DNA of 64,000 bases from DASXRA01 sp963737425 (GTDB lineage: Bacteria; Actinomycetota; Actinomycetes; Mycobacteriales; Jatrophihabitantaceae). The stretch spans positions 1,054,001-1,118,000 of the forward strand of contig CAVTSX010000008.1 in NCBI GenBank assembly GCA_963737425.1, given 5' to 3'. The notes beneath the pieces are model-generated. The model ran no database searches, was not told the origin of the DNA, and saw nothing but the letters and a program-made list of their open reading frames with translations. Below, in pieces: positions 38,481 through 49,654 of the stretch. The translations under genes were made by a program, and so were the position numbers. The stretch's first letter is position 1. The number at the start of each line of letters is the position of its first letter.

Positions 38481-39019
38481 CAGGAGGGGTGTCTCCGCCC
38501 ACGCAGCGCGGGGGCGACCGTTCGGCTCACCGGGGCGGTGCGCCCACTGTGGGCAAGTGTTTTCGGGGCCCTCACGCGCGCACCCTAGCGCGCCAGAAGC
38601 GCCGCCCGCCGGTGCGGCGGGCCAGGTGATGCCACGGTGCAGACCGCGTGTGGGGGGTGGTTTTTGACCGACCGCTGACCCGCGAGTATGGTTAGGCGCC
38701 GTGCCCGGAGTGATCCGGGTCGTCGTCACGTGCCCGCGTCGTGGAGCCGGTGCAAACTGGTGCCAGGCGGGACGGACTCACTGTCCAGACCGGCGATTTA
38801 TCGCCGGGTTGGCCTGTGGAAAGGGCGCGACACGCCCGACCTCGGGGATCGGTGAGTCGCGGGTTTCCCTGTTGGTCGCGCAGCGATCTGCGGGAATCCG
38901 GGGCGATGCAATGAACGCGACGACCGAGCAGAACAGCAGAACAGCAGAAGCCGCGCCCAAGCGCCAGCCGGGCCGACCACCATCGCACCACTCACTCGAA
39001 CGAGGAGATTGCAGGCCGA
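38481..39019 (+). other. rpsL upstream region and long leader
   Basis: No gene is supported here. A GC-rich hairpin GCCCGCCG/CGGCGGGC (38604-38622) precedes the rpsL promoter. The leader after the promoter is ~320 nt and contains the hairpin CCGGCGA-TTTA-TCGCCGG (38790-38807). A 115-codon frame starting with GTG at 38701 overlaps the rpsL start and looks non-coding. Confidence 0.5.
38664..38692 (+). promoter_or_regulatory. Promoter of the str operon (rpsL)
   Basis: TTGACC (38664-38669), 17-base spacer, TATGGT (38687-38692). This is close to consensus and should be strong. Transcription would start near 38699. Confidence 0.75.
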
Positions 39020-39394
39020 ATGCCTACGATCCAGCAACTGGTCCGTAAGGGCCGGCAGGACAAGATCGGGAAGACGAAGACCCCGGCGCTCAAGGGTTCT
39101 CCGCAGCGACGCGGTGTCTGCACTCGCGTCTACACGACGACGCCGAAGAAGCCGAACTCGGCGCTTCGCAAGGTCGCTCGTGTGCGGCTGACCAGCGGCA
39201 TCGAGGTCACCGCCTATATCCCGGGCGTGGGCCACAACCTGCAGGAGCACTCGATCGTGCTCGTTCGCGGCGGCCGGGTGAAGGATCTGCCCGGTGTTCG
39301 CTACAAGATCATCCGTGGATCTCTCGACACTCAGGGTGTGCGTGGCCGCAAGCAGGCCCGCAGCCGTTACGGCGCGAAGAAGGAGAAGAGCTAA
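39020..39394 (+). CDS. rpsL: 30S ribosomal protein S12
   Basis: S12 controls decoding accuracy at the A site. Length 124 aa, normal. K43 (TTTPKKPNSALRK) and K88 (GGRVKDLPGVRY) are both wild type, so no streptomycin resistance mutation is present at these sites. The PNSALRKVARVRL segment is universal. The ribosome binding site GAGGAGATT lies upstream. The stop overlaps rpsG by one base (TAATG). Confidence 0.98.
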   Translation: MPTIQQLVRKGRQDKIGKTKTPALKGSPQRRGVCTRVYTTTPKKPNSALRKVARVRLTSGIEVTAYIPGVGHNLQEHSIVLVRGGRVKDLPGVRYKIIRGSLDTQGVRGRKQARSRYGAKKEKS

Positions 39395-39864
39395 TGCCGC
39401 GCAAGGGCCCGGCCCCGCGCCGTCCGCTCGTGGTTGACCCGGCGTACAACTCGCCGCTGGTCACCCAGCTCGTCAACAAGGTGCTGATGCGCGGCAAGCG
39501 GTCGACGGCCGAGAGCATCGTCTACGGCGCCCTCGAGGGGTGCCGCGAGAAGAGCGGCACCGACCCGGTCGTCACACTCAAGCGCGCGCTCGACAACGTC
39601 AAGCCGGCCATCGAGGTGAAGAGCCGCCGCGTAGGTGGCGCCACCTATCAGGTGCCGATCGAGGTCAAGCCCGGACGCGGTACCACCCTCGCGCTGCGCT
39701 GGCTGGTGGGTTACTCGCGTCAGCGGCGCGAGAAGACGATGACCGAGCGGCTGATGAACGAGCTGCTCGACGCCAGCAACGGTCTCGGCGCGAGCGTCAA
39801 GCGCCGCGAAGACACCCACAAGATGGCGGAGTCCAACAAGGCCTTCGCGCATTACCGCTGGTAA
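39394..39864 (+). CDS. rpsG: 30S ribosomal protein S7
   Basis: S7 organises the 3' domain of 16S rRNA in the 30S head. Length is 156 aa. Typical segments are MPRKGPAPRRPLVVDP, NKVLMRGKRSTAESIVYGAL and TMTERLMNELLDA, ending NKAFAHYRW. It is coupled to rpsL by TAATG and followed by fusA after 30 nt. Confidence 0.98.
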   Translation: MPRKGPAPRRPLVVDPAYNSPLVTQLVNKVLMRGKRSTAESIVYGALEGCREKSGTDPVVTLKRALDNVKPAIEVKSRRVGGATYQVPIEVKPGRGTTLALRWLVGYSRQRREKTMTERLMNELLDASNGLGASVKRREDTHKMAESNKAFAHYRW

Positions 39865-39894
39865 TAGCCCGCAGGACTAGTAAGAGAAGGAATC

Positions 39895-41966
<2,072 letters not shown>

Positions 41967-41991
<25 letters not shown>

Positions 41992-42094
41992 GCATCGCAG
42001 CGAGTACCGCGGGGAGCGTCAGCGACCGAGGAACGCAGCGAGGAGCGGAGTGCGCCCGGAGTCGAGCAATAGGCATCGCGAAGGCGACGGGCGA
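41967..42094 (+). repeat. 21-bp duplication of the fusA 3' end bracketing dispersed repeat copy 2
   Basis: The 21 bases at 41967-41987 (CATCGCGAAGGCGACGGGCG plus A) recur exactly at 42074-42094. Between them, 41988-42050 is a copy of the dispersed repeat (ATGAGCATCGCAGCGAG, GAGCGTCAGCGACCGAGG, CGCAGCGAGGAGCG), then CGGAGTCGAGCAATAGG. Copy one ends GAA-TGA and copy two GAG-TAG, so each can end the fusA frame. Confidence 0.75.
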
Positions 42095-42164
42095 GTAGGC
42101 CCGACACCACCAGTAAGTCCCAAGACTACGAAACAAAGACCGACCCGAGAGAGGGAGATCCACA

Positions 42165-43361
<1,197 letters not shown>

Positions 43362-43364
43362 TGA

Positions 43365-43396
43365 ATGCAGATCGCGCCGCAAGGCGCGATCTGCAT
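43365..43396 (+). terminator. Hairpin after tuf, GCAA tetraloop, no T-run
   Basis: ATGCAGATCGCGCC (43365-43378) pairs perfectly with 43383-43396 around GCAA. The core GATCGCGCC..GGCGCGATC matches the rplL terminator. Without a T-run it may be a weak terminator or a 3' stabiliser. Confidence 0.6.
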
Positions 43397-43495
43397 ATGG
43401 AGCAACTGAGCCGTACCGGCCGAGTAAGCGGGTCGGGCCATCAGGTCCGATCGGTTCACCAGCCACCGGTGCGTCCCGGTCTGAACAAGTGAAGA

Positions 43496-43630
43496 TGACT
43501 CACCCGGGTGCGGCGGCCACCGTCGCGACCTCGTTGGTTGCCCGTCCGGGTGAGTCAGGTCAACTGCTTCGAGCCGTCCGTGCGGCTCGCGAGCTCGTTC
43601 CTGATGCAGCACGACAGTGAAGGTGAGTCA
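43496..43630 (+). promoter_or_regulatory. Candidate alternative-pairing leader before rpsJ
   Basis: TGACTCACCCGG (43496-43507) pairs perfectly with CCGGGTGAGTCA (43546-43557). The same left arm could instead pair with GGTGAGTCA (43622-43630), which includes the rpsJ ribosome binding site GGTGAG, 8 nt before the ATG. Two exclusive structures could therefore expose or hide the start. Confidence 0.4.
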
Positions 43631-43635
43631 GCCCC

Positions 43636-43941
43636 ATGGCGGGACAGAAGATCCGCATCCGGCTCAAGGCCTACGACCACGAGGCCATCGACGCCAGTGC
43701 GCGCAAGATCGTTGAGACGGTCACCCGCACCGGCGCGCGCGTCGTCGGCCCGGTTCCGTTGCCGACCGAGAAGAACATCTACTGCGTCATCCGCTCGCCG
43801 CACAAGTACAAGGACAGCCGCGAGCACTTCGAGATGCGGACGCACAAGCGGCTCATCGACATCCTCGACCCGACGCCCAAGACGGTCGACGCGCTGATGC
43901 GCATCGATCTACCGGCCAGCGTCGACGTGAACATCCAGTAG
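43636..43941 (+). CDS. rpsJ: 30S ribosomal protein S10
   Basis: S10 is a 30S head protein and also the NusE partner in antitermination. Length 101 aa: MAGQKIRIRLKAYDHEAIDA at the start, the extended loop with GPVPLPTEKNIYCVIRSPH, and HFEMRTHKRLIDILDPT. It opens the S10 operon 274 nt after tuf. Confidence 0.98.
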   Translation: MAGQKIRIRLKAYDHEAIDASARKIVETVTRTGARVVGPVPLPTEKNIYCVIRSPHKYKDSREHFEMRTHKRLIDILDPTPKTVDALMRIDLPASVDVNIQ

Positions 43942-44031
43942 TGCGACGACAACGAGCGAACATCGCGGGGCCGGCCGGCCCGAACAGCAAGTCGAGCGCG
44001 GAGTCGAACAATCCGAATAGGCGAGAAGGAC

Positions 44032-44691
44032 ATGGCTAAAGGAACTAGCTCTCCCCAGCGGGGGATCCTGGGCGAGAAGCTCGGCATGACCCAGGTCTTC
44101 GACGCGAACAACCGGATCGTCCCGGTGACCGTCGTCAAGGCCGGGCCGTGTGTCGTCACTCAGATCCGGACTCAGGAGAAGGACGGCTACACCGCCGTCC
44201 AGCTCGCCTACGGGCAGATCGACCCCCGCAAGGTCACCAAGCCGGTAGCGGGTCATTTCAAGGCCGCCAACGTCACACCCCGTCGACACCTGGTCGAGCT
44301 GCGCACCGACTCCATCGAGGACTACGAAGTCGGCGCTGAGATCGCCGTGCGAGGCGTCTTCAACGATGGCGACCTGGTCGACGTCACCGGGACGAGCCGG
44401 GGCAAGGGCACTGCCGGCGTCATGAAGCGGCATGGCTTCCACGGCCTCGGCGCCGGTCACGGTACGCAGCGCAAGCACCGTGCGCCCGGATCGATCGGTG
44501 GCTGCGCCACTCCGGGCCGGGTCTTCAAGGGCTTGCGCATGGCGGGGCGAATGGGCCACGAACGGCAGACCACGCAGAGCCTGCTGGTGCACAAGGTCGA
44601 CGCCGAGCGCGGCCTGCTGCTGATCAAGGGCGCGATCCCCGGACCCAAGGGTGGTCTCGTGCTCGTCCGTACCGCCGCGAAGGGAGGCTGA
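44032..44691 (+). CDS. rplC: 50S ribosomal protein L3
   Basis: L3 is an early 50S assembly protein near the peptidyl transferase centre. Length 219 aa. GILGEKLGMTQVFD opens the protein, GTSRGKGTAGVMKRHGF lies in the long loop and GSIGGCATPGRVFKGLRMAG is typical. SD is GAGAAGGAC. The 90-nt gap from rpsJ contains GGAGTCGAACAATCCGAATAGG-like sequence, related to the tail of the fusA repeat. Confidence 0.97.
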   Translation: MAKGTSSPQRGILGEKLGMTQVFDANNRIVPVTVVKAGPCVVTQIRTQEKDGYTAVQLAYGQIDPRKVTKPVAGHFKAANVTPRRHLVELRTDSIEDYEVGAEIAVRGVFNDGDLVDVTGTSRGKGTAGVMKRHGFHGLGAGHGTQRKHRAPGSIGGCATPGRVFKGLRMAGRMGHERQTTQSLLVHKVDAERGLLLIKGAIPGPKGGLVLVRTAAKGG

Positions 44692-44696
44692 CGACG

Positions 44697-45725
44697 ATGA
44701 CTCTCACGTTGACTGTGCAAGACCCGGCAGCTGACAAGCCGGCGAAGGAATCCGGCAGCGTCGAGCTGCCCGCCGAGATCTTCGACGTCGAGGCCAACAT
44801 CGCGCTGATCCACCAGGTCGTGATCGCTCAGCTCGCTGCCGCGCGGCAGGGCACTGCCTCGACCAAGACCCGCGGCGAGGTCCGCGGCGGTGGCAAGAAG
44901 CCCTACCGGCAGAAGGGCACCGGCCGTGCGCGCCAGGGCTCGACCCGTGCGCCGCAGTTCGCGGGCGGCGGCATCGTCCACGGCCCGAGGCCGCGCACCT
45001 ACGAGCAGCGCACCCCGAAGAAGATGAAGGTCGCCGCCCTGCGTGGTGCGCTGTCCGATCGCGCCCGTAACGACCGCGTGCACGTCGTGTCGGCGCTGGT
45101 TTCCGGTGACACCCCCTCGACGAAGATGGCCGCGGCCGCGCTGGCCAAGATCGCCGAGTCCCGCCACGTGCTCGTCGTCGCCGAACGCAGCGACGAGCTG
45201 ACCTGGAAGAGCGTGCGCAATCTCGAGCAGATCCACGTGCTCGAGCCCGGCCAGCTCAACACCTACGACGTGTTGATCAGCGACGATGTCGTGTTCACCG
45301 AGGGGGCGCTCGAGGCCTTCCTCGGCGGTCCGGCCACCGGCAAGTCGGCCAAGGGCGCAGCGACCAGTGCCGAGGCCGACGACTCCGACATCGAGGCCGC
45401 GCAGACCCCGGTCGTCCCGGACGACGAGCCCGCGAAACCGGCCAAGAAGGCTGCGAAGGCGAAGGCCACCGAGGCAGCGGCGACGCCAGCGGCCGAGGCC
45501 GATTCCCCGTTCGGCCCGGACTCGCACGCGGCCATGGACGACGGCAGCGAGCCGGACGGGTTCCCGATCAAGGGCAACGCCAGTTCGAAGCTGTATCACG
45601 TCCCGGGCAGCGCGTTCTACGAGCGCACCGTGGCCGAGGTCTGGTTCCGCGACGCCGATGCCGCCGAGGCCGCCGGCTTCCAGCTGCCGCCCTCCCAGCG
45701 GGCGAAGAAGGAAGAGGACAGCTGA
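44697..45725 (+). CDS. rplD: 50S ribosomal protein L4 with a C-terminal extra domain
   Basis: L4 binds 23S rRNA and lines the exit tunnel. Residues 1-~212 are normal L4 (TKTRGEVRGGGKKPYRQKGT, ARQGSTRAPQFAGGG). The total is 342 aa, ~125 longer than usual. An acidic Ala/Pro/Lys linker leads to a ~60-residue domain (residues ~275-335) with GFPIKGNASSKLYHVPGSAF and TVAEVWFRDADAAEAAGF. The same domain ends L17 in this genome and resembles the short 'sunset' domain of actinobacterial proteins. Its role is unknown. The stop overlaps rplW. Confidence 0.96.
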   Translation: MTLTLTVQDPAADKPAKESGSVELPAEIFDVEANIALIHQVVIAQLAAARQGTASTKTRGEVRGGGKKPYRQKGTGRARQGSTRAPQFAGGGIVHGPRPRTYEQRTPKKMKVAALRGALSDRARNDRVHVVSALVSGDTPSTKMAAAALAKIAESRHVLVVAERSDELTWKSVRNLEQIHVLEPGQLNTYDVLISDDVVFTEGALEAFLGGPATGKSAKGAATSAEADDSDIEAAQTPVVPDDEPAKPAKKAAKAKATEAAATPAAEADSPFGPDSHAAMDDGSEPDGFPIKGNASSKLYHVPGSAFYERTVAEVWFRDADAAEAAGFQLPPSQRAKKEEDS

Positions 45726-46024
45726 TGTTTGACGACCCGCGCGACGTGCTGCTCGCCCCGGTTATCTCCGAGAAGAGCTACGGCCTGCTCGACGAGAACA
45801 AGTACACGTTCGACGTCCACCCGTTGGCCAACAAGACCCAGATCAAGATTGCGGTCGAGAAGGTGTTCAGCGTCAAGGTCACCGACGTGAACACCCTCAA
45901 CCGGCAGGGCAAGCGCAAGCGGACCCGGTTCGGGTACGGCCGGCGCAAGAACGTCAAGCGTGCGATCGTCACCCTCCGCGAGGGCGACCGGATCGACGTC
46001 TTCGGCCAGATTGGTAGTGCGTAA
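45725..46024 (+). CDS. rplW: 50S ribosomal protein L23
   Basis: L23 sits at the tunnel exit and docks trigger factor and SRP. Length 99 aa. DPRDVLLAPVISEKSYGLLD, FDVHPLANKTQIKIAVEKVF and the loop GKRKRTRFGYGRRKNVKRAI are typical. It overlaps rplD (TGATG) and rplB (TAATG) by one base each. Confidence 0.97.
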   Translation: MFDDPRDVLLAPVISEKSYGLLDENKYTFDVHPLANKTQIKIAVEKVFSVKVTDVNTLNRQGKRKRTRFGYGRRKNVKRAIVTLREGDRIDVFGQIGSA

Positions 46025-46857
46025 TGGGCATCCGCAAGTACAAGCCGACCACGCCGGGCCGGCGTGGCTCGAGTGTGGCCGACTTCGTCGAGGTCACGCG
46101 CAGCGAGCCGGAGAAGTCGCTGGTCCGGCCGCTGCACAGCAAGGGTGGCCGAAACAGTTCCGGCCGGATCACCACCCGGCACCAGGGCGGCGGGCACAAG
46201 CGCGCGTACCGGCTGATCGACTTCCGCCGGCACGACAAGGACGGTGTGCCGGCCAAGGTGGCGCACATCGAGTACGACCCGAACCGCACAGCCCGGATCG
46301 CGCTGCTGCATTACGCCGACGGCGAGAAGCGCTATATCCTCGCCCCGCGGCTGCTCAAGCAGGGCGACACCGTCGAGAACGGCCCCCGCGCCGACATCAA
46401 GCCGGGCAACGCGTTGCCGCTGCGCAACATCCCGGTGGGCACCGTGGTGCATGCCATCGAGTTGCGGCCCGGCGGCGGCGCGAAGATCGCCCGCAGCGCC
46501 GGTGCCAGCGTGCAACTGGTGGCCAAGGACGGCCCGTACGCGCAGTTGCGCATGCCCTCCGGCGAGATCCGCAACGTCGACGTGCGGTGCCGGGCCACGG
46601 TCGGTGAGGTGGGCAACGCCGAGCAGTCCAACATCAACTGGGGTAAGGCCGGGCGCATGCGCTGGAAGGGCAAGCGGCCCACGGTCCGCGGCGTCGCGAT
46701 GAACCCCGTCGACCACCCGCACGGTGGTGGCGAGGGCAAGACCTCAGGTGGGCGCCACCCGGTCAACCCGGGCGGCAAGCCCGAGGGCCGCACCCGGCGT
46801 CACAAGCCCAGTGACCAGCTGATCGTCCGCCGCCGTCGTACGAACAAGAAGAGGTAG
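46024..46857 (+). CDS. rplB: 50S ribosomal protein L2
   Basis: L2 is needed for subunit joining and peptidyl transfer. Length 277 aa. GRNSSGRITTRHQGGGHKRA, the near-universal RGVAMNPVDHPHGGGEG with the conserved histidine, and GRTRRHKPSDQLIVRRRR at the end. It is coupled to rplW by TAATG. Confidence 0.98.
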   Translation: MGIRKYKPTTPGRRGSSVADFVEVTRSEPEKSLVRPLHSKGGRNSSGRITTRHQGGGHKRAYRLIDFRRHDKDGVPAKVAHIEYDPNRTARIALLHYADGEKRYILAPRLLKQGDTVENGPRADIKPGNALPLRNIPVGTVVHAIELRPGGGAKIARSAGASVQLVAKDGPYAQLRMPSGEIRNVDVRCRATVGEVGNAEQSNINWGKAGRMRWKGKRPTVRGVAMNPVDHPHGGGEGKTSGGRHPVNPGGKPEGRTRRHKPSDQLIVRRRRTNKKR

Positions 46858-46863
46858 CACCGC

Positions 46864-47145
46864 ATGCCACGGAGTTTGAAGAAGGGCCCGTTCGTCGACG
46901 ACCACCTGCTCAAGAAGGTCGACGACCAGAACGACAAGGGCTCGAAGAACGTGATCAAGACCTGGTCGCGCCGCTCGACGATCATCCCGGACATGCTCGG
47001 GCACACGATCGCCGTGCACGACGGTCGCAAGCACGTCCCGGTATTCATCACCGAGGGCATGGTCGGCCACAAGCTCGGCGAGTTCGCTCCGACGCGGACG
47101 TTCCGGGGTCACATCAGGGACGACCGTCGCGCGCGGCGCGGCTGA
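46864..47145 (+). CDS. rpsS: 30S ribosomal protein S19
   Basis: S19 pairs with S13 in the 30S head. Length 93 aa: MPRSLKKGPFVDDHLLKKVD, IKTWSRRSTIIPDMLGHTIA and HKLGEFAPTRTFRGH. Starts 6 nt after rplB. Confidence 0.98.
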   Translation: MPRSLKKGPFVDDHLLKKVDDQNDKGSKNVIKTWSRRSTIIPDMLGHTIAVHDGRKHVPVFITEGMVGHKLGEFAPTRTFRGHIRDDRRARRG

Positions 47146-47160
47146 GGTTAGGAAGCAGAG

Positions 47161-47553
47161 ATGGCTGCCAACACTGATGACGAGGTACGCACCGCCTTCG
47201 CGCGTGCCACCTACGTTCGGGTCACGCCGACGAAGGTGCGCCGCGTGGTCGAACTGATCCGTGATCTCCCGGCGCAAGAGGCGCTCGCGGTGCTGAAGTT
47301 CGCCCCGCAGGCGGCGAGCGAGCCGGTCGCGAAGGTGCTTGCCAGCGCTATCGCAAACGCCGAGAACAACTTCTCGCTCGACCCGGACACGCTGCTCGTG
47401 TCCCGTGCCTATGTCGACGAGGGCCCGATGCTCAAGCGGTTCCGGCCGCGGGCACAGGGCCGTGCATACCGGATTCGCAAGCGCACCAGCCACATCACGG
47501 TCGAGGTCGAAAGCATCGAGAATCAAGCCGGCAAGAAGGGACGTGCCCGCTGA
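47161..47553 (+). CDS. rplV: 50S ribosomal protein L22
   Basis: L22 lines the exit tunnel; its hairpin is a macrolide resistance site. Length 130 aa. YVRVTPTKVRRVVELIRDL, KVLASAIANAENNF and the loop GPMLKRFRPRAQGRAYRIRK look normal, so no loop insertion is seen. The stop overlaps rpsC (TGATG). Confidence 0.97.
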   Translation: MAANTDDEVRTAFARATYVRVTPTKVRRVVELIRDLPAQEALAVLKFAPQAASEPVAKVLASAIANAENNFSLDPDTLLVSRAYVDEGPMLKRFRPRAQGRAYRIRKRTSHITVEVESIENQAGKKGRAR

Positions 47554-48575
47554 TGGGGCAGAAGGTCAACCCACACGGGTTCCGCCTCGGCATCACCACG
47601 GACTTCAAGAGCCGCTGGTTCGCCGATAAGCAGTACTCGGAGTATGTGAAGGAAGATGTCGCGATCCGGCGGCTCATGAGCAAGGGCATGGAGCGCGCGG
47701 GCATCGCGAAGGTCGAGATCGAGCGCACCCGCGACCGTGTCCGCGTCGACATCCACACCGCCCGTCCGGGAATCGTGATCGGACGTCGTGGTGCGGAGGC
47801 CGAGCGCCTGCGCGGCGAGCTTGAAAAGCTCACCCACAAGCAGGTGCAGCTCAACATTCTCGAGGTCAAGAATCCTGAGGGCGACGCACAGCTGGTCGCG
47901 CAGGGCGTGGCCGAGCAGCTGTCCAACCGGGTGAGCTTTCGCCGGGCGATGCGCAAGAGCATGCAGTCGGCGCTGAAGAGCCCGGGCATCAAGGGCATCC
48001 GGGTGCAGTGCTCAGGTCGCCTCGGCGGTGCCGAGATGAGCCGCTCCGAGTTCTACCGCGAGGGCCGGGTCCCGCTGCACACGCTGCGCGCGAACATCGA
48101 CTACGGCTTCTACGAGGCGCGTACGACCTTCGGCCGCATCGGCGTGAAGGTCTGGCTGTACAAGGGCGAGGTGCCCACCGGCTCGCGCGCCGAGCGCGAG
48201 GCAGCCGCGGCTGCCGAGGTGTTGCGCCAGCGCCGCGAGCGCCCGGCGGGTACGCGTCCGCGCCGGTCCGGCTCGCAGGGCACGACGGGCGTCAGCACTG
48301 AGGCCGGACGCGCGGCGACCGGCGAGAGCCGTCCCGCGGCCGACCCGAACGTCGAGGCAGAGTCGGCGCCGGCTGTTGAGGCCGTCCCCGAAGCCGTCGC
48401 CGACACCCCGGTTGCGCCGGCGGCCGAAGCGCAGTCCACCGAGCCCGCGGAATCCACTGCGTCCGCGGAATCCACTGCGTCCACAGAGCCCGCGGAATCC
48501 AGTGCATCCACAGAGCCCGCGGAATCCACTGGGTCCACCGAGAGCACTGAGTCCACCGAGAGCACGGAGGGCTGA
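47553..48575 (+). CDS. rpsC: 30S ribosomal protein S3 with long repetitive C-terminal tail
   Basis: S3 guards mRNA entry and has helicase activity with S4 and S5. The first ~215 residues are standard, with the KH domain (PGIVIGRRGAEAERLRGELE) and SGRLGGAEMSRSEFYREGRV. The total of 340 aa is ~60-110 longer than usual; the tail is Ala/Pro/Glu/Ser/Thr-rich and ends in repeats such as STASAESTASTEPAES. SD is inside the rplV end. rplP starts 4 nt later. Confidence 0.97.
   Translation: MGQKVNPHGFRLGITTDFKSRWFADKQYSEYVKEDVAIRRLMSKGMERAGIAKVEIERTRDRVRVDIHTARPGIVIGRRGAEAERLRGELEKLTHKQVQLNILEVKNPEGDAQLVAQGVAEQLSNRVSFRRAMRKSMQSALKSPGIKGIRVQCSGRLGGAEMSRSEFYREGRVPLHTLRANIDYGFYEARTTFGRIGVKVWLYKGEVPTGSRAEREAAAAAEVLRQRRERPAGTRPRRSGSQGTTGVSTEAGRAATGESRPAADPNVEAESAPAVEAVPEAVADTPVAPAAEAQSTEPAESTASAESTASTEPAESSASTEPAESTGSTESTESTESTEG
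48421..48571 (+). repeat. In-frame coding repeat in the rpsC tail
   Basis: Degenerate 18- and 24-base units related to GCGGAATCCACTGCGTCC and GAGCCCGCGGAATCCA recur at least five times, then break down into shorter ACCGAGAGCACTGAGTCC units. They encode AES-TAS and TEPAES motifs. All units are multiples of three. Confidence 0.8.
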
Positions 48576-48578
48576 CCC

Positions 48579-48998
48579 ATGCTCATGCCACGCAAGGTCA
48601 AGCACCGCAAGCAGCACCACCCGACCCGCAAGGGCGCGGCGACGGGCGGTACCAGGGTTGCGTTCGGCGAGTACGGCATTCAGGCTCTTGAGCCTGCCTA
48701 CGTCACGAACCGCCAGATCGAGTCGGCGCGTATCGCGATCAACCGCCGTATCCGCCGTGGCGGCAAGGTCTGGATCAACATCTACCCGGACCGTCCGCTG
48801 ACGAAGAAGCCGGCTGAGACCCGCATGGGCTCGGGTAAGGGTTCACCTGAGTGGTGGATCGCGAACGTCAAGCCGGGCCGGGTGCTTTTCGAGCTGTCGT
48901 TCCCGAACGAGCTGGTGGCTCGCGAGGCGCTGACCCGGGCGATCCACAAGCTGCCGATGAAGTGCCGCATCGTCAAGCGTGAAGCAGGTGATTTCTGA
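48579..48998 (+). CDS. rplP: 50S ribosomal protein L16
   Basis: L16 helps position tRNA in the A site. Length 139 aa (or 137 from the ATG at 48585). MPRKVKHRKQHHPTRKGAAT, GEYGIQALEPAYVTNRQIES and RMGSGKGSPEWWIANVKPGR are typical. It overlaps rpmC by one base. Confidence 0.97.
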   Translation: MLMPRKVKHRKQHHPTRKGAATGGTRVAFGEYGIQALEPAYVTNRQIESARIAINRRIRRGGKVWINIYPDRPLTKKPAETRMGSGKGSPEWWIANVKPGRVLFELSFPNELVAREALTRAIHKLPMKCRIVKREAGDF

Positions 48999-49225
48999 TG
49001 GCTACCACTCCTGCCGAGTTCCGCGAGCTGCACGACGACGAGCTCGAGACGCGACTGCGTGAGGCCAAGGAGGAGCTGTTCAACCTGCGTTTCCAGATGG
49101 CGACGGGCCAGCTCGACAACAACCGGCGACTGCGCGCCGTCCGGCACGAGATGGCGCGGATCTACACGATCCTTCGCGAGCGCGAGCTCGGCTTGTCCGT
49201 CGCTCCGGATGAGGGTGTCGCATGA
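48998..49225 (+). CDS. rpmC: 50S ribosomal protein L29
   Basis: A short helical protein near the tunnel exit, 75 aa. LHDDELETRLREAKEELFNL and RFQMATGQLDNNRRLRAVRH are characteristic. Overlaps rplP (TGATG) and rpsQ (ATGA). Confidence 0.96.
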   Translation: MATTPAEFRELHDDELETRLREAKEELFNLRFQMATGQLDNNRRLRAVRHEMARIYTILRERELGLSVAPDEGVA

Positions 49226-49551
49226 CCGAGGCGAGCGAACCAGCAGATGAAGGACAGAGCATGAGCCAGAGCACGCAGGACGCCACGGTGGACGCAGCGC
49301 GGTCCACCTTCCGCAAGACGCGCGAGGGTCTCGTCGTAAGCGACCGGATGGAAAAGACCGTGGTCGTCGCCGTCGAGGACCGCGTGAAGCACGCGCTGTA
49401 CGGCAAGGTCATCCGCCGCACCAACAAGCTCAAGGCGCACGATGAGACCAACCAGGTCGGTGTTGGCGACCGCGTGCTGATCATGGAAACCCGGCCGCTG
49501 TCGGCGACGAAACGCTGGCGCGTGGTCGAGGTTCTGGAGAAGGCGAAGTAA
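49222..49551 (+). CDS. rpsQ: 30S ribosomal protein S17
   Basis: S17 is an early 30S assembly protein. Core: GLVVSDRMEKTVVVAVEDRV, HALYGKVIRRTNKLKAHDE, GDRVLIMETRPLSATKRWR. The start is uncertain: ATG 49222 overlaps the rpmC stop and gives 109 aa, while ATG 49261 has a better AAGGA and gives 96 aa. Either way there is an Asp/Ser/Gln-rich N-terminal tail. It ends the S10 operon; a 103-nt gap follows. Confidence 0.96.
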   Translation: MTEASEPADEGQSMSQSTQDATVDAARSTFRKTREGLVVSDRMEKTVVVAVEDRVKHALYGKVIRRTNKLKAHDETNQVGVGDRVLIMETRPLSATKRWRVVEVLEKAK

Positions 49552-49654
49552 AGCGATCTGATCGCGACTCGGTGGCGCGCAATCGTGGCGCTTCGGGTCA
49601 CCAGCCCAAGACCACGTGCACGGCTATGAAACAGAATTGCTTGAGGAGTAGGCA

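Noticed and set aside
38701..39048. 115-codon frame starting at the predicted rpsL transcription start
   Set aside because: It overlaps the rpsL start in another frame, has unusual Arg/Thr/Ser composition and matches no family; treated as leader RNA.
48421..48571. Frameshift or assembly error at the rpsC end
   Set aside because: The repeat units all keep frame and the gene stops cleanly 4 nt before rplP, so a genuine tail is more likely.
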